DNA of 64,000 nucleotides from Flavobacterium sp. (GCF_035195345.1 NZ_CP136574.1:2595871-2659870); one strand, 5' to 3'. Shown: positions 34,471 through 42,173, numbered from the stretch's first letter. Program-made: numbers and translations. Notes: generated by a model not told the origin, from the letters alone.

Positions 34471-35082
34471 ATGAAAATAATTTGCATTGGGCGTAATTAC
34501 GCTGATCATATTTCAGAACTTAATAATGAGAGACCAACAGAACCAGTAATCTTTATGAAACCTGATTCTGCTATTTTACCAAATAAAAACCCATTTGTAA
34601 TTCCTGCTTTTAGTAATGATATTCATCATGAAGTAGAAATTTTGGTTAAGATTTGTAGAGTAGGAAAACATATTGATGCTAAATTTGCTCATAAATATTA
34701 TGAAGAAATTGGTTTAGGTATCGATTTTACCGCTCGAGACGTGCAAAGTAAACTGAAAGAGAAGGGATTGCCTTGGGAAAAAGCTAAGGCATTTGACCAT
34801 TCAGCGGTAATTGGAAACTTTATATCGAAAAAAAATTATTCTTCGCTAGAAAATATTAACTTTGAGTTAAAATCAAATCAAGTCACAGTTCAAGAGGGTA
34901 ATACAAGTTTAATGTTGTGGAAAATTGATGAGTTAATTGCATATGTTTCTCAATATTTTACACTAAAAATTGGAGATATTATTTTTACAGGTACTCCAAA
35001 AGGTGTTGCCAAAGTTACAGAAGGTGATGTTTTAGAAGGTTTTATAGAAGGAGAATCGATGTTTAAAATTCAAATTAGGTAA
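34471..35082 (+). CDS. Fumarylacetoacetate hydrolase family protein
   Basis: 203 aa, the size of the single-domain FAH family (YcgM-like). Visible are KIICIGRNYADHI, PVIFMKPDSAIL, HHEVEILVKI with its metal-binding acidic residues, GIDFTARDVQSKLK, and GDIIFTGTPKGV near the C-terminus. Members act as acylpyruvate hydrolases or oxaloacetate decarboxylases. Which reaction applies cannot be told. The next gene starts 3 bases downstream. Confidence 0.9.
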   Translation: MKIICIGRNYADHISELNNERPTEPVIFMKPDSAILPNKNPFVIPAFSNDIHHEVEILVKICRVGKHIDAKFAHKYYEEIGLGIDFTARDVQSKLKEKGLPWEKAKAFDHSAVIGNFISKKNYSSLENINFELKSNQVTVQEGNTSLMLWKIDELIAYVSQYFTLKIGDIIFTGTPKGVAKVTEGDVLEGFIEGESMFKIQIR

Positions 35083-35084
35083 TT

Positions 35085-35429
35085 ATGGCTTTACAATACA
35101 ATTTAGCAAAAGTTTATGAGATTTCTGAAAATGATATTGAATTTGCTTTGCAAATCGTAACATTATTTTTTGAAGAAGTTCCAGCAGAAATTAAAGCCAT
35201 AAAAATTGCGATAGAAGAAAAAGATTTCGATAAAGCCTATGCTTCATGTCATAAAATCAAACCTACATTAGATTTATTAGGAATGGATTTAGCTTATGAA
35301 GAAAATCTTCAAATCATAACTTGGGCTAAAGCCGAAGGTAAAAGAAAAGAAATTAAAGAAGTATTCAAGTCTTTAAAAGATAGAGTAGAATTAGCAGTAA
35401 AAGAAATAAAAAAAGATTTTAAACTGTAA
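35085..35429 (+). CDS. Histidine phosphotransfer (Hpt) domain protein
   Basis: 114 aa, all helical. The phosphoacceptor motif is ASCHKIKPTLDLLGMD, with the histidine at about residue 50. Hpt proteins relay phosphoryl groups between hybrid kinases and response regulators. No kinase or regulator is nearby, so it probably works in trans. It begins 3 bases after the FAH-family gene, which may be chance packing. Confidence 0.82.
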   Translation: MALQYNLAKVYEISENDIEFALQIVTLFFEEVPAEIKAIKIAIEEKDFDKAYASCHKIKPTLDLLGMDLAYEENLQIITWAKAEGKRKEIKEVFKSLKDRVELAVKEIKKDFKL

Positions 35430-35472
35430 TTCTATTATAATTAAACTTCCCCAAAAACCATAAAATATTCAA

Positions 35473-36720
35473 ATGAAAGCTGCTATAGTAACCATTGGCG
35501 ATGAAATTCTTATTGGCCAAATTGTTGATACGAATTCTTCCTACATCGCTAAAGCGTTAGATAAAATCGGTATTGCAACGCATGAAATGTTGTCAATTTC
35601 AGATGACAAACAACATATTTTAGACACCTTCCATTCGCTTCAAAATAAAGTAGAAGTTATTATTGTAACTGGGGGATTAGGCCCTACAAAAGATGATATC
35701 ACTAAAAAGACATTTTGTGATTATTTTCAAGATAGTTTAGTTGAAAATGAAGCTGTTTTAGCACATGTAAAATCAATTATTGAAGGGTTTTATAAGCGAC
35801 CAATTACACAAATTAATAGAGAACAAGCATTAGTTCCAACCAAAGCAAAAGTGCTTTTTAATCAAGTAGGAACTGCGCCAGGAATGTGGATGGAAAAAGA
35901 AAATACTGTTTTTATTTCGCTACCAGGTGTTCCTTATGAAATGAAATACTTGATTGATAATGAGGTGATTCCAAATTTAGTTCAAAAATTTGAGCGCCCC
36001 TATATTGTCCATCAAACCATTATGACTTATGGTCGTGGGGAAAGTATGATTGCGGAGCAAATTGAAGATTGGGAAAATAATTTGCCACATTTTATTAAAC
36101 TTGCTTACTTGCCTAGTCCAGGAAAAGTTAGGCTAAGATTAACTGCAAGAGGAGGAAATGAAGAGTTGTTAAAAAATGAAATAAAACAACAAGTTGAAAA
36201 ACTAGATTTATTAATTGGTGATGTAATTGTTGGATATAATGAAGATGAACCAATCGAGGTTGTTTTAGGAAGATTGTTAACGAAAAATAATCTTACAATT
36301 TCAACAGCCGAAAGTTGTACGGGAGGAAAAATTGCAGCAACTTTGACGGCGGTTTCTGGAGCTTCAAATTATTTTAAAGGAAGCGTAGTTAGTTATGCTA
36401 CTGAAACAAAAATAAATGTATTAGGAATTGATATTGAGTTTGTTGAAAAATACGGAGTTGTTAGTACAGAAGTAGCTTCAGAAATGGTAAAATCAGTTCA
36501 AAAAATAATGACTTCCGATTATGCAATTGCTACAACCGGAAACGCAGGACCAACAAAAGGTGATGCGCAAGCCGATTTAGGCATTGTTTATGTTGCTATT
36601 GCTACGCCAAATGCTGTTTTTGTAGAAGAATTTAATTTTGGTCAACCACGTGAAAAGGTTGTTGATAGGGCGGTTAGTAAAGCATTGGAATTAATTTATA
36701 AAGAAATTTTAAAAAAATAA
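35473..36720 (+). CDS. cinA: CinA family protein (ADP-ribose pyrophosphatase / NMN deamidase)
   Basis: 415 aa, full-length CinA. The N-terminal MoCF domain has AAIVTIGDEILIGQIVDTNS, VTGGLGPTKDDITK and SLPGVPYEMKYL. The C-terminal NMN deamidase-like domain has STAESCTGGKIAATLTAVSG and TTGNAGPTKGD. In known CinA proteins these recycle pyridine nucleotides. The gene precedes the ribosomal L28 gene, which has its own promoter. Confidence 0.93.
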   Translation: MKAAIVTIGDEILIGQIVDTNSSYIAKALDKIGIATHEMLSISDDKQHILDTFHSLQNKVEVIIVTGGLGPTKDDITKKTFCDYFQDSLVENEAVLAHVKSIIEGFYKRPITQINREQALVPTKAKVLFNQVGTAPGMWMEKENTVFISLPGVPYEMKYLIDNEVIPNLVQKFERPYIVHQTIMTYGRGESMIAEQIEDWENNLPHFIKLAYLPSPGKVRLRLTARGGNEELLKNEIKQQVEKLDLLIGDVIVGYNEDEPIEVVLGRLLTKNNLTISTAESCTGGKIAATLTAVSGASNYFKGSVVSYATETKINVLGIDIEFVEKYGVVSTEVASEMVKSVQKIMTSDYAIATTGNAGPTKGDAQADLGIVYVAIATPNAVFVEEFNFGQPREKVVDRAVSKALELIYKEILKK

Positions 36721-36730
36721 TAAAAGATAG

Positions 36731-36761
36731 TTGTGTATATGAAATCGATTTTGTTTCTTTG
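36731..36761 (+). promoter_or_regulatory. Promoter of the rpmB-rpmG-DUF4295 operon
   Basis: TTG at 36731-36733 and TTTCTTTG at 36754-36761 are 20 bases apart. Only the second base of the -7 box departs from TAnnTTTG. It lies between the cinA stop codon and the rpmB ATG and gives a leader of about 30 bases. Confidence 0.5.
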
Positions 36762-36799
36762 CACCCTGATTTTAGATAACGAAATAAAGCTGAATAATA

Positions 36800-37042
36800 A
36801 TGTCAAGAGTTTGTGAACTTACAGGTAAAAGAGCAATGGTAGGGAACAATGTTTCTCACGCTATGAATAAAACAAAGAGAAAATTCTCTGTTAATTTAGT
36901 AAAAAAACGTTTTTACATTCCTGAAGAAGATAGATGGGTAACGTTGAAAATTTCAACTGCTGCATTAAAAACTATTAATAAAAATGGAATCGCTGCTGTA
37001 TTGAAAAATGCAAAAGCTAACGGATTTGTAAAATCTGTATAA
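36800..37042 (+). CDS. rpmB: 50S ribosomal protein L28
   Basis: 80 aa, normal length. Signature: CELTGKRAMVGNNVSHAMNK followed by RKFSVNLVKKRFYIPEEDRW. Component of the large ribosomal subunit. It heads an operon with rpmG (21-base gap) and a DUF4295 gene, the standard order in Bacteroidota. Confidence 0.98.
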   Translation: MSRVCELTGKRAMVGNNVSHAMNKTKRKFSVNLVKKRFYIPEEDRWVTLKISTAALKTINKNGIAAVLKNAKANGFVKSV

Positions 37043-37063
37043 TCCGCAATAATATATATCAAA

Positions 37064-37246
37064 ATGGCAAAGAAAGGTAATAGAATCCAAGTTATTTTAG
37101 AATGTACAGAGCACAAAACTTCAGGGGTTCCTGGAACATCTCGTTACATTACTACTAAAAACAAAAAAAATACTCCAGATAGATTAGAGATTAAAAAATT
37201 TAATCCAATCTTAAAAAGAGTAACTGTACATAAAGAAATTAAATAA
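37064..37246 (+). CDS. rpmG: 50S ribosomal protein L33
   Basis: 60 aa. Signature: GNRIQVILECTEHKTSGVPG, then SRYITTKNKKNTPDRLEIKK and FNPILKRVTVHKEIK. It has a single cysteine, so it is the zinc-independent (C-) form, lacking the paired CxxC motifs. Second gene of the L28 operon. Confidence 0.98.
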   Translation: MAKKGNRIQVILECTEHKTSGVPGTSRYITTKNKKNTPDRLEIKKFNPILKRVTVHKEIK

Positions 37247-37254
37247 GATAAGTC

Positions 37255-37407
37255 ATGGCAAAGAAAACCGTAGCAACGTTACAAACAGCTTCAAAAAGAT
37301 TAACCAAAGCTATTAAAATGGTTAAATCTCCAAAAACTGGCGCTTACACATTCGTTGAATCTGTGATGGCTCCTGAATTAGTTGATGAATTCTTGAAAAA
37401 GAAATAA
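37255..37407 (+). CDS. DUF4295 protein of the L28-L33 operon
   Basis: 50 aa, beginning MAKKTVATLQTASKRLTKAI and ending MAPELVDEFLKKK. It starts 8 bases after rpmG. DUF4295 is a very small basic family limited to Bacteroidota and always next to L28 and L33, so it is probably a ribosome-associated protein. Its position here fits exactly. Confidence 0.92.
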   Translation: MAKKTVATLQTASKRLTKAIKMVKSPKTGAYTFVESVMAPELVDEFLKKK

Positions 37408-37431
37408 TTCATAAAAAACAATTATATAGAA

Positions 37432-37462
37432 AAGCTACTTTCGTTTGAAAGTAGCTTTTTTA
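37432..37462 (+). terminator. Terminator of the rpmB operon
   Basis: AAGCTACTTTC and GAAAGTAGCTT form a perfect 11-bp stem with the loop GTTT, then TTTTTT. The loop also holds part of the -33 element of the ftsY promoter. Confidence 0.88.
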
Positions 37463-37474
37463 TTTTTACATTTG
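37444..37474 (+). promoter_or_regulatory. Promoter of ftsY, overlapping the upstream terminator
   Basis: TTTG at 37444-37447 and TACATTTG at 37467-37474 are separated by exactly 19 bases, a perfect match to the Bacteroidota consensus. The TTTG lies in the loop and first base of the 3' arm of the rpmB-operon terminator hairpin. Predicted start near 37481, giving ftsY a leader of about 155 bases. Confidence 0.65.
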
Positions 37475-37499
37475 CTACTATAATTATTTGAAGCCAAAC

Positions 37500-37590
37500 A
37501 AAACGCTTTTTTTAATCTGTGTTCCCGCTTTCCGCACTACATGGTAGTTTGCTGCAATCGGGGCTATGGACAATCAAAAGGCTACTGAAT
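37500..37590 (+). ncRNA. Second copy of the structured leader element, upstream of ftsY
   Basis: Aligns with 13645-13735: TTCCCGCTTTCCGCACTAC, GGTAGTTTGCTGC, AATCGGGGCTA, then AAAAGGCTA after a short insertion. CCCG and CGGG blocks can pair. It lies between the ftsY promoter (37444-37474) and the ftsY ATG (37637), so it should be transcribed. It may be a Flavo-1 type RNA or a dispersed element. The borders are approximate. Confidence 0.5.
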
Positions 37591-37636
37591 TCTGTTTTCA
37601 ATCAAATAATTGTAATAAATCAAAAAATCATCTCAA

Positions 37637-38617
37637 ATGAGTTTTTTTAAAAAAATATTTTCTTCATCAAAAGCAGAACCCGTTTTAAACGAACAGGAAA
37701 AGCAATCATTGGATAAAGGTTTAGAAAAATCAAAAACATCTTTTTTCTCTAAACTTACCAAAGCTGTTGCTGGAAAATCAAAAGTTGATGCTGAAGTTTT
37801 AGATAATTTAGAAGAAATATTAGTTTCTTCTGATGTTGGGGTTAATACTACCCTGAAAATCATCGAGCGTATTGAAGAACGCGTTTCAAAAGACAAATAC
37901 CTTGGAACTGATGAATTAAACGGAATCCTAAGAGAAGAAATTGCAGGTTTGTTATCAGAAACCAATTCAGGGGAAGCCACTCAGTTTGAAATTCCAGCAA
38001 ATAAAAAACCATATGTAATCATGGTGGTTGGTGTTAATGGTGTTGGAAAAACTACGACAATAGGTAAACTAGCTTATCAATTTAAAAAAGCGGGTTACAA
38101 CGTAGTTCTAGGGGCAGCAGATACGTTTAGAGCAGCAGCTATCGACCAATTGCAAATTTGGGCTGATAGAGTAGGTGTACCTATTGTAAAACAACAAATG
38201 GGGAGTGATCCTGCATCAGTAGCGTTTGATACGTTACAAAGTGCGGTGGCTCAAAATGCTGATGTTGTTATAATTGATACAGCGGGTCGTTTACACAATA
38301 AAGTTGGTTTAATGAACGAGCTTTCAAAAGTGAAAAAAGTAATGCAAAAAGTGGTGGAAAATACACCAAATGATGTACTTTTGGTTTTGGATGGGTCAAC
38401 TGGGCAAAATGCATTCGAGCAAGCTAAACAGTTTACTGCAGCAACGGAAGTTTCTTGTTTAGCAGTTACTAAATTAGATGGAACCGCAAAAGGAGGAGTA
38501 GTTATTGGGATTTCTGACCAATTTCAAATTCCGGTTAAATATATTGGGGTAGGAGAAGGTATTGAGGATTTACAAGTTTTTAATAAATATGAATTTGTAG
38601 ATTCATTTTTTAAATAA
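37637..38617 (+). CDS. ftsY: Signal recognition particle receptor FtsY
   Basis: 326 aa, NG domains with a short N-terminal extension. GTPase motifs: VVGVNGVGKTTTIGKLA (G1), DTFRAAAIDQLQIW (G2), DTAGRLHNK (G3), TKLDGTAKGG (G4) and the GVGEGIEDLQ closing loop. It docks SRP-ribosome complexes at the inner membrane. Unlike the long enterobacterial form it lacks a large acidic A domain, which is normal in Bacteroidota. Confidence 0.97.
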   Translation: MSFFKKIFSSSKAEPVLNEQEKQSLDKGLEKSKTSFFSKLTKAVAGKSKVDAEVLDNLEEILVSSDVGVNTTLKIIERIEERVSKDKYLGTDELNGILREEIAGLLSETNSGEATQFEIPANKKPYVIMVVGVNGVGKTTTIGKLAYQFKKAGYNVVLGAADTFRAAAIDQLQIWADRVGVPIVKQQMGSDPASVAFDTLQSAVAQNADVVIIDTAGRLHNKVGLMNELSKVKKVMQKVVENTPNDVLLVLDGSTGQNAFEQAKQFTAATEVSCLAVTKLDGTAKGGVVIGISDQFQIPVKYIGVGEGIEDLQVFNKYEFVDSFFK

Positions 38618-38631
38618 GATATATATTAGAG

Positions 38632-38811
38632 ATGGAACTTTTAAAATACAAAACAGTTCGGTTGTTATTAGCAGCTATAATTATGGCTTTAATTGCCATA
38701 CCTTTTAGTGATTATGATTTTATATTCCTTACCTTACGGTTAGCATCATTTGCAATATTTATGTACTTGTTAATTAAGTTTACGAGTGGTAAAAAGAAAG
38801 TAAAAAAATAA
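38632..38811 (+). CDS. 59-aa two-helix membrane protein downstream of ftsY
   Basis: A short frame from the ATG at 38632 to a TAA at 38809-38811. Translation: MELLKYKTVRLLLAAIIMAL, IAIPFSDYDFIFLTLRLASF, AIFMYLLIKFTSGKKKVKK. Two hydrophobic helices are separated by a short polar turn, with a basic tail. It starts 14 bases after ftsY and ends just before a terminator hairpin, so it is the last gene of the ftsY transcript. No family is recognised. An inner-membrane protein is likely. Confidence 0.65.
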   Translation: MELLKYKTVRLLLAAIIMALIAIPFSDYDFIFLTLRLASFAIFMYLLIKFTSGKKKVKK

Positions 38812-38815
38812 AAAA

Positions 38816-38844
38816 TAAATGCTGTTAGTTGATAACAGCATTTA
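38816..38844. terminator. Bidirectional terminator inside the end of the serine hydrolase gene
   Basis: TAAATGCTGTTA and TAACAGCATTTA form a perfect 12-bp stem around GTTGA, followed by TTTTTT on the plus strand. Most of it is the last codons of the serine hydrolase (minus strand, stop at 38825-38827). Confidence 0.85.
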
Positions 38845-39892
38845 TTTTTTGCCAAAGTACTTCATCAAAATCTGATAAAGCAAAGTTACTTCCATCTGCT
38901 GCGTCTCCCATTCTAATAATTACTAGTTTTCTGCTTGGGATTACATATATTTTTTGATCATTTTTACCTAATGCACAATACATATCATTAGGGCCAGATG
39001 GTATAAGTGAACCGTTCAACTGAATTTGGCTTTGCGGCATATGATAGCTTGCCTTTCCATTCAGCCACCATAGATATCCGTATGCCAAGTTGATGTTTTG
39101 AGAAGTAGCACTTGCATTTTCCATATAAACTTGAGGAACAACTTGTGTGTTTTCCCATTTTCCTTTATTTAATGCTAATAAGCCAAATCTAGCCATATTT
39201 CTAGTTGTACTCCAATATACACTCAAGCCTCCATCTTGAATCCAAGCACCGCCTGTCATGCCTATTTTATCTCTTAACTTAGTATTGAAATAGTTTGTCC
39301 ATGTTTGACCCGTAGAAGTTGCCACAACGTCTTGTAGTTTAACGTATACGTTATGATAGGCCCAACGCGTGCCTGCATTTGCAACGTACTGTAAGTTTGC
39401 TGGAGAAACATCATCTCCAAGTGCATCGTTTAAACCAGAGGTCATGGTTAAAAGATGTTTGTTTGTAATTAAATTTTCTTTGATAAGTGGAGCACTTGTC
39501 CAACCTGTTCCAAGATAATCAGAAACTTTATTGTTAATATTTAAGAATCCTTCTTGTTCTGCTATTCCAGTGACTGTTGCAGTTAATGTTTTTCCAGCAC
39601 TTGCCCAATACCATGGAGTGGTTGCAGTATGACCATTAAAATAATTTTCCATTACAATTTTTCCATTATGTAATATGATAAAGCTTTTTGTATTCTTCAA
39701 TTCTAAATAATCTAATAGAGGTTGAACTTCGGATTGATTCCAATTTAAACTTTGAATAGTCTTGGTTTCCCAATTAGTTGATCCTATTGGAGGGAAATAC
39801 ATTTCTTCTTCTGGAATGGTTGAAGTTGAGGTTTCATCAGAGCTACAACTAATTAATACCATTGCTAACAAAAAAGTAATAATTTTTTTCAT
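38825..39892 (-). CDS. Secreted serine hydrolase, beta-lactamase / class C family lipoprotein
   Basis: 355 aa. A lipobox (LISC at about residue 16) marks an exported lipoprotein. The active-site motif is SAGK within WYWASAGKTLTATVTG (SxxK), followed by a tyrosine motif in the YHNVY region. The rest (FIILHNGKIVMENYFNGHTA; YGYLWWLNGKASY) is typical of the class C beta-lactamase / D-aminopeptidase / esterase group. The substrate is unknown and true beta-lactamase activity is unlikely without closer similarity. Confidence 0.88.
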   Translation of the reverse strand: MKKIITFLLAMVLISCSSDETSTSTIPEEEMYFPPIGSTNWETKTIQSLNWNQSEVQPLLDYLELKNTKSFIILHNGKIVMENYFNGHTATTPWYWASAGKTLTATVTGIAEQEGFLNINNKVSDYLGTGWTSAPLIKENLITNKHLLTMTSGLNDALGDDVSPANLQYVANAGTRWAYHNVYVKLQDVVATSTGQTWTNYFNTKLRDKIGMTGGAWIQDGGLSVYWSTTRNMARFGLLALNKGKWENTQVVPQVYMENASATSQNINLAYGYLWWLNGKASYHMPQSQIQLNGSLIPSGPNDMYCALGKNDQKIYVIPSRKLVIIRMGDAADGSNFALSDFDEVLWQKINAVIN

Positions 39893-39994
39893 AGGAGTAA
39901 AACGTTTATATAATTGTTAGACAATAAAAGTAACGAATAGTTTAATTCAAAAAATAAATAGTTGTAATTTTATACCATAATTAAACTATACACA

Positions 39995-40411
39995 ATGAAA
40001 AAAATATTTTTATTTATTGTTTTTGGCCTTTTATTGTCTTGTAAACAGACTATTTCTAAAACTGATTTGAATAATTTGAATGGTTATTGGGAAATTGAAA
40101 AAGTAGAACTTCCTGATGGAGATAAGAAAGAATATAAGGTAAATGAAACTATTGATTTTTTTAAAATTAAAGACGGAAAAGGTTTTAGAAAAAAAGTTAT
40201 GCCTCAATTAGACGGCACCTATTTAACTAATGATATTCAGGAAGATATTGTTATTGCCGTTAAAGATGGTGATGCTACAATTAAGTATAAAACTACTTAT
40301 GCTAGTTGGAACGAAGAAATTATCGAGTTGACAAAAGATAAATTAGTTATTAAAAACCAACAAGATTTTGAATATCATTACAAAAGACCGGTTAAATTTT
40401 CGATTAAATAA
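39995..40411 (+). CDS. Small lipoprotein, lipocalin-like
   Basis: 138 aa. Lipobox LLLSC with Cys at about residue 16, then a domain beginning LNGYWEIEKVELPDG, which is the usual opening of small lipocalin-like or YceI-like lipoproteins in Bacteroidota. Beta-rich, no other motif. The ligand is unknown. The next gene starts 2 bases after the stop codon, so the two are probably co-transcribed. Confidence 0.75.
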   Translation: MKKIFLFIVFGLLLSCKQTISKTDLNNLNGYWEIEKVELPDGDKKEYKVNETIDFFKIKDGKGFRKKVMPQLDGTYLTNDIQEDIVIAVKDGDATIKYKTTYASWNEEIIELTKDKLVIKNQQDFEYHYKRPVKFSIK

Positions 40412-40413
40412 GT

Positions 40414-40710
40414 ATGGCAAAGCGATTTAATGAAGAAAGCCCTATTAGTGATGTATTGAAACAATTTATATCTCAAAATAAATTGGAAGCGGGTATGGAT
40501 GTTGTAAATGTTCGAGAGGCTTGGAAAAATTTAATGGGAAATGGTGTCAATAATTACACAACCGAAATTCAATTAAAAGGTTCAGTACTTTATGTAGCCT
40601 TATCTTCGGCAGTTTTGCGAGAAGAATTAAGTTACGGAAAAGATAAAATCATCAAAATGATTAACGAAGAACTTAGAAAAGATTTGGTAACGAATTTAAT
40701 TTTGCGATAA
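40414..40710 (+). CDS. DUF721 / DciA-like protein
   Basis: 98 aa. The DUF721 pattern is visible: EESPISDVLKQFISQNKLEA, VREAWKNLMGNGVNNYT, LKGSVLYVALSSAVLREELS and NEELRKDLVTNLILR. DciA, the founding member, loads the replicative helicase DnaB in bacteria without DnaC. That role is likely but inferred. Followed directly by a terminator. Confidence 0.85.
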   Translation: MAKRFNEESPISDVLKQFISQNKLEAGMDVVNVREAWKNLMGNGVNNYTTEIQLKGSVLYVALSSAVLREELSYGKDKIIKMINEELRKDLVTNLILR

Positions 40711-40712
40711 AA

Positions 40713-40738
40713 AAATCCCGATTCATTGAATCGGGATT
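40713..40738. terminator. Terminator between the DciA-like gene and ndk
   Basis: AAATCCCGATTC and GAATCGGGATTT form a near-perfect stem with an ATT-type loop and a T-run. Same word family as the hairpins at 16445 and 17715. Confidence 0.85.
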
Positions 40739-40792
40739 TTATATTTTTATACATAATCGACTATACTGTCAACTGCGAATGAGCACTGAATA

Positions 40793-41212
40793 CTAAAATT
40801 GCTCTCTTCCAGAAAAATGGAAAGCACCTTCAATAGCAGCATTCTCATCAGAATCAGATCCGTGAACTGCATTTTCACCAATTGAAGTAGCGTATTTTTT
40901 ACGAATAGTTCCTTCAGCAGCATCTGCAGGATTTGTAGCTCCAATTAAAGTTCTGAAATCTTCAACAGCATTTTCTTTTTCCAAGATTGCCGCCACGATT
41001 GGTCCTCTTGTCATAAATTCAACTAATTCTCCGAAAAAAGGTCTTGCAGCATGAACAGCATAAAATGCTTGAGCGTCAGCAATTGTTAATTGTGTTAATT
41101 TCAAAGATACAATTTTGAAACCACCTTCATTAATCATGTTTAAGATACCACCAATATGTCCGTTTTCTACAGCATCTGGTTTAATCATTGTAAAAGTTCT
41201 GTTTGTTGCCAT
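40793..41212 (-). CDS. ndk: Nucleoside diphosphate kinase
   Basis: 139 aa, normal length. Makes NTPs from NDPs through a phosphohistidine. Signature: NRTFTMIKPDAVENGHIGG, MTRGPIVAAILE, IGATNPADAAEGTIRK and NAVHGSDS with the catalytic histidine. A consensus promoter lies at 41228-41257. It is followed by the shared terminator at 40713-40738. Confidence 0.98.
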   Translation of the reverse strand: MATNRTFTMIKPDAVENGHIGGILNMINEGGFKIVSLKLTQLTIADAQAFYAVHAARPFFGELVEFMTRGPIVAAILEKENAVEDFRTLIGATNPADAAEGTIRKKYATSIGENAVHGSDSDENAAIEGAFHFSGREQF

Positions 41213-41227
41213 TTTTTATGTTTTTTG

Positions 41228-41257
41228 CAAAGTTACTATTATTAATAGGTTTTGCAA
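41228..41257 (-). promoter_or_regulatory. Promoter of ndk
   Basis: On the minus strand TTG and TAACTTTG are separated by 19 bases, an exact match to the Bacteroidota consensus. Predicted start near 41221, about 10 bases before the ATG. Confidence 0.7.
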
Positions 41258-41268
41258 GAGTTTTTAAA

Positions 41269-42096
41269 TTATTTTATAATTGATTTAGCAACTCTAAAAC
41301 CATAAAATTCATGCGTTTTATTTGGTTCAGTAGAAATTCTGTTTGCAGGTCTTACGTAGTTAGCTTGGCTATCCCAAGATCCACCTCTAACGCTTCTTCT
41401 ATTTCCCATTTCAGGTCCTCTTGGGTTATCTCCTTTTTCTAGTTTGTAGAAATCTTTGTTATACCAATCCCAACACCATTCCCATACGTTTCCGCTCATA
41501 TCATATAGTCCTAATTCATTAGGTAATTTTGTTCCTATTGTATGAGGAGTTCCAGTGCTATTTCCTTTATGCCAAGCAATATCGTCTAATGAATTACTTC
41601 CACTATATTTAAATCCTTTAGAAAGTGTTCCGCCTTTTGCAGCAAATTCCCATTCTGCTTCAGTGGGTAATCTGTAACCATTAGCTTTAAAATTACAAAT
41701 AAAGTTAGGACCTTTTTTAGAATATACTGGTTGTAATTTTTCTTTTTTACTTAACCAATTACAATAGGCTATTGCTTCATTCCAAGTTACACCATTTATT
41801 GGATGATTGTCTTGCCAGCCCCATGTTGGTTTTGAAGGCATTTTCATTTTATTAGCTTTGATGAACTGTTTCCATTCCCAAACGGTTACTTCAAATTTGC
41901 TAATTTCAAAGGTTGTTAGGTTAACATTGTGTTCTTTTTGTTCGTCAATATCGGCTAATCCATCAGAATTTTTGGAACCCATTTTGAAAGTTCCTCCTTC
42001 AATTTTTATTAATTCAGAGTTTAAAATAGTGTTTTTGAATGCGAATAAAGATAAAATTGCAATTAATAAGGTTGAATAAATCGTAATTTTTTTCAT
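41269..42096 (-). CDS. SUMF1 / formylglycine-generating-enzyme fold protein, probably not catalytic
   Basis: 275 aa. After an N-terminal signal or anchor (about 5-21) the SUMF1 fold is clear: GGTFKMGSKNSDG, FEISKFEVTVWEWKQFIKAN, PINGVTWNEAIAYCNWLSKK, RLPTEAEWEFAAKGG, GLYDMSGNVWEWCWDWY and RRSVRGGSWDSQANYVRPANR. In true formylglycine-generating enzymes the last block carries two reactive cysteines. Here the positions read SQANY, with no Cys, so oxidase activity is unlikely. GldJ/GldK-type gliding proteins use the same fold. No sulfatase is nearby. Confidence 0.85.
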   Translation of the reverse strand: MKKITIYSTLLIAILSLFAFKNTILNSELIKIEGGTFKMGSKNSDGLADIDEQKEHNVNLTTFEISKFEVTVWEWKQFIKANKMKMPSKPTWGWQDNHPINGVTWNEAIAYCNWLSKKEKLQPVYSKKGPNFICNFKANGYRLPTEAEWEFAAKGGTLSKGFKYSGSNSLDDIAWHKGNSTGTPHTIGTKLPNELGLYDMSGNVWEWCWDWYNKDFYKLEKGDNPRGPEMGNRRSVRGGSWDSQANYVRPANRISTEPNKTHEFYGFRVAKSIIK

Positions 42097-42122
42097 AAGT
42101 TGTGTTATTAATTTAGGGTATG

Positions 42123-42173
42123 CAAATATAACATTATTATAACATTGTTTGTAAAAAAATGTTATAATAATGT
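42123..42173 (-). promoter_or_regulatory. 16-bp inverted repeat abutting a -7 box, upstream of the SUMF1-fold gene
   Basis: Arms ACATTATTATAACATT (42131-42146) and AATGTTATAATAATGT (42158-42173) are perfect complements around an 11-base loop. TATATTTG, a consensus -7 box on the minus strand, occupies 42123-42130 directly beside one arm. The -33 region therefore lies inside the repeat. It could be an operator, or an A/T hairpin ending the bshC message. There is no T-run behind it on the minus strand. Confidence 0.55.
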
